In this document: positions 13,878-13,922 of the stretch, one piece after another
How positions within the stretch are numbered: the stretch's first letter is position 1
Layout of the letters: each line of letters begins with the position of its first letter
From: Candidatus Izemoplasma sp.
Lineage (GTDB): Bacteria; Bacillota_I; Bacilli_A; Izemoplasmatales; Izemoplasmataceae
Direction of reading: 5' to 3'
Assembly: GCA_007117555.1 (NCBI GenBank)
Contig: SKGI01000007.1
Span: 1-13,922 of the forward strand
DNA length: 13,922 bases
Notes under the pieces: generated by a model
What the model saw: the letters and a program-made list of their open reading frames with translations, nothing else
The model's database searches: none
Told to the model about the DNA's origin: nothing
Position numbers and translations under genes: made by a program

Positions 13878-13922
13878 GTTCAGTCACCGCCTTATCGGCA
13901 CCTTTAATGCCAGCAATAACGG
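13870..13922 (-). CDS. opuAA: C-terminal end of the transporter ATPase gene (partial)
   Basis: Only the last 17 codons are in the window, reading VIAGIKGADKAVTEHA then TAG, which overlaps the opuAB start as ATGCTTAG. The fragment is too short to identify on its own. The identity rests on the standard ATPase-permease-binding protein gene order of betaine transporters and on the coupled overlap. Confidence 0.55.
   Translation of the reverse strand, partial: VIAGIKGADKAVTEHA

Overview
The window reads as the chromosome of a Gram-positive (Bacillota-type) bacterium. The evidence is lipoprotein signal peptides, purine-rich Shine-Dalgarno sites, TTGACA/TATAAT-like promoters, an Opu-type betaine transporter and a PlcR/Rgg-like regulator. 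TGA is used as a stop (for example at 3578-3580), so the code is the standard bacterial one. The exact lineage cannot be fixed from the sequence; a relative of Izemoplasma/Acholeplasma is possible but is only a guess.

Layout. 1-2216 (minus): the N-terminal part of an M32 carboxypeptidase, then fhs (formate-tetrahydrofolate ligase) with its own promoter and terminator. 2272-5286 (plus): a compact aromatic operon, aroB, chorismate mutase, an aroE-aroK fusion and aroQ (type II dehydroquinase), closed by a strong terminator. Four steps from DAHP to shikimate-3-phosphate plus chorismate mutase are here; DAHP synthase, aroA and aroC are not.

5336-9053 is the most interesting part. It holds (a) a membrane PAS/GGDEF/EAL protein with a degenerate GGDEF motif but a full set of EAL catalytic residues, so probably a c-di-GMP phosphodiesterase; (b) an RNPP-like HTH + helical-repeat regulator; and (c) a divergent small exported protein with a signal peptide, nine perfect tandem copies of the 14-mer TLDFDNEDDLPEYV and a short basic tail. 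A perfect 26-bp sequence occurs exactly twice, upstream of (a) and of (c), in the same orientation relative to each gene and exactly 19 nt from a TATAAT/TATGAT -10 box in both. I infer a peptide quorum-sensing circuit: a multicopy pheromone precursor, its cytoplasmic receptor, a shared operator, autoinduction, and c-di-GMP breakdown as an output.

9152-9427 is an orphan 91-residue helical protein. 9478-11879 (minus) is purA followed by a translationally coupled secreted PHP-domain lipoprotein. 12093-13922 (minus) is the end of a glycine betaine/proline-type ABC transporter operon (ATPase tail, permease opuAB, binding lipoprotein opuAC), ending in a terminator. Every stretch longer than 300 bases carries a gene. 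I saw no rRNA, tRNA, CRISPR array or insertion sequence.
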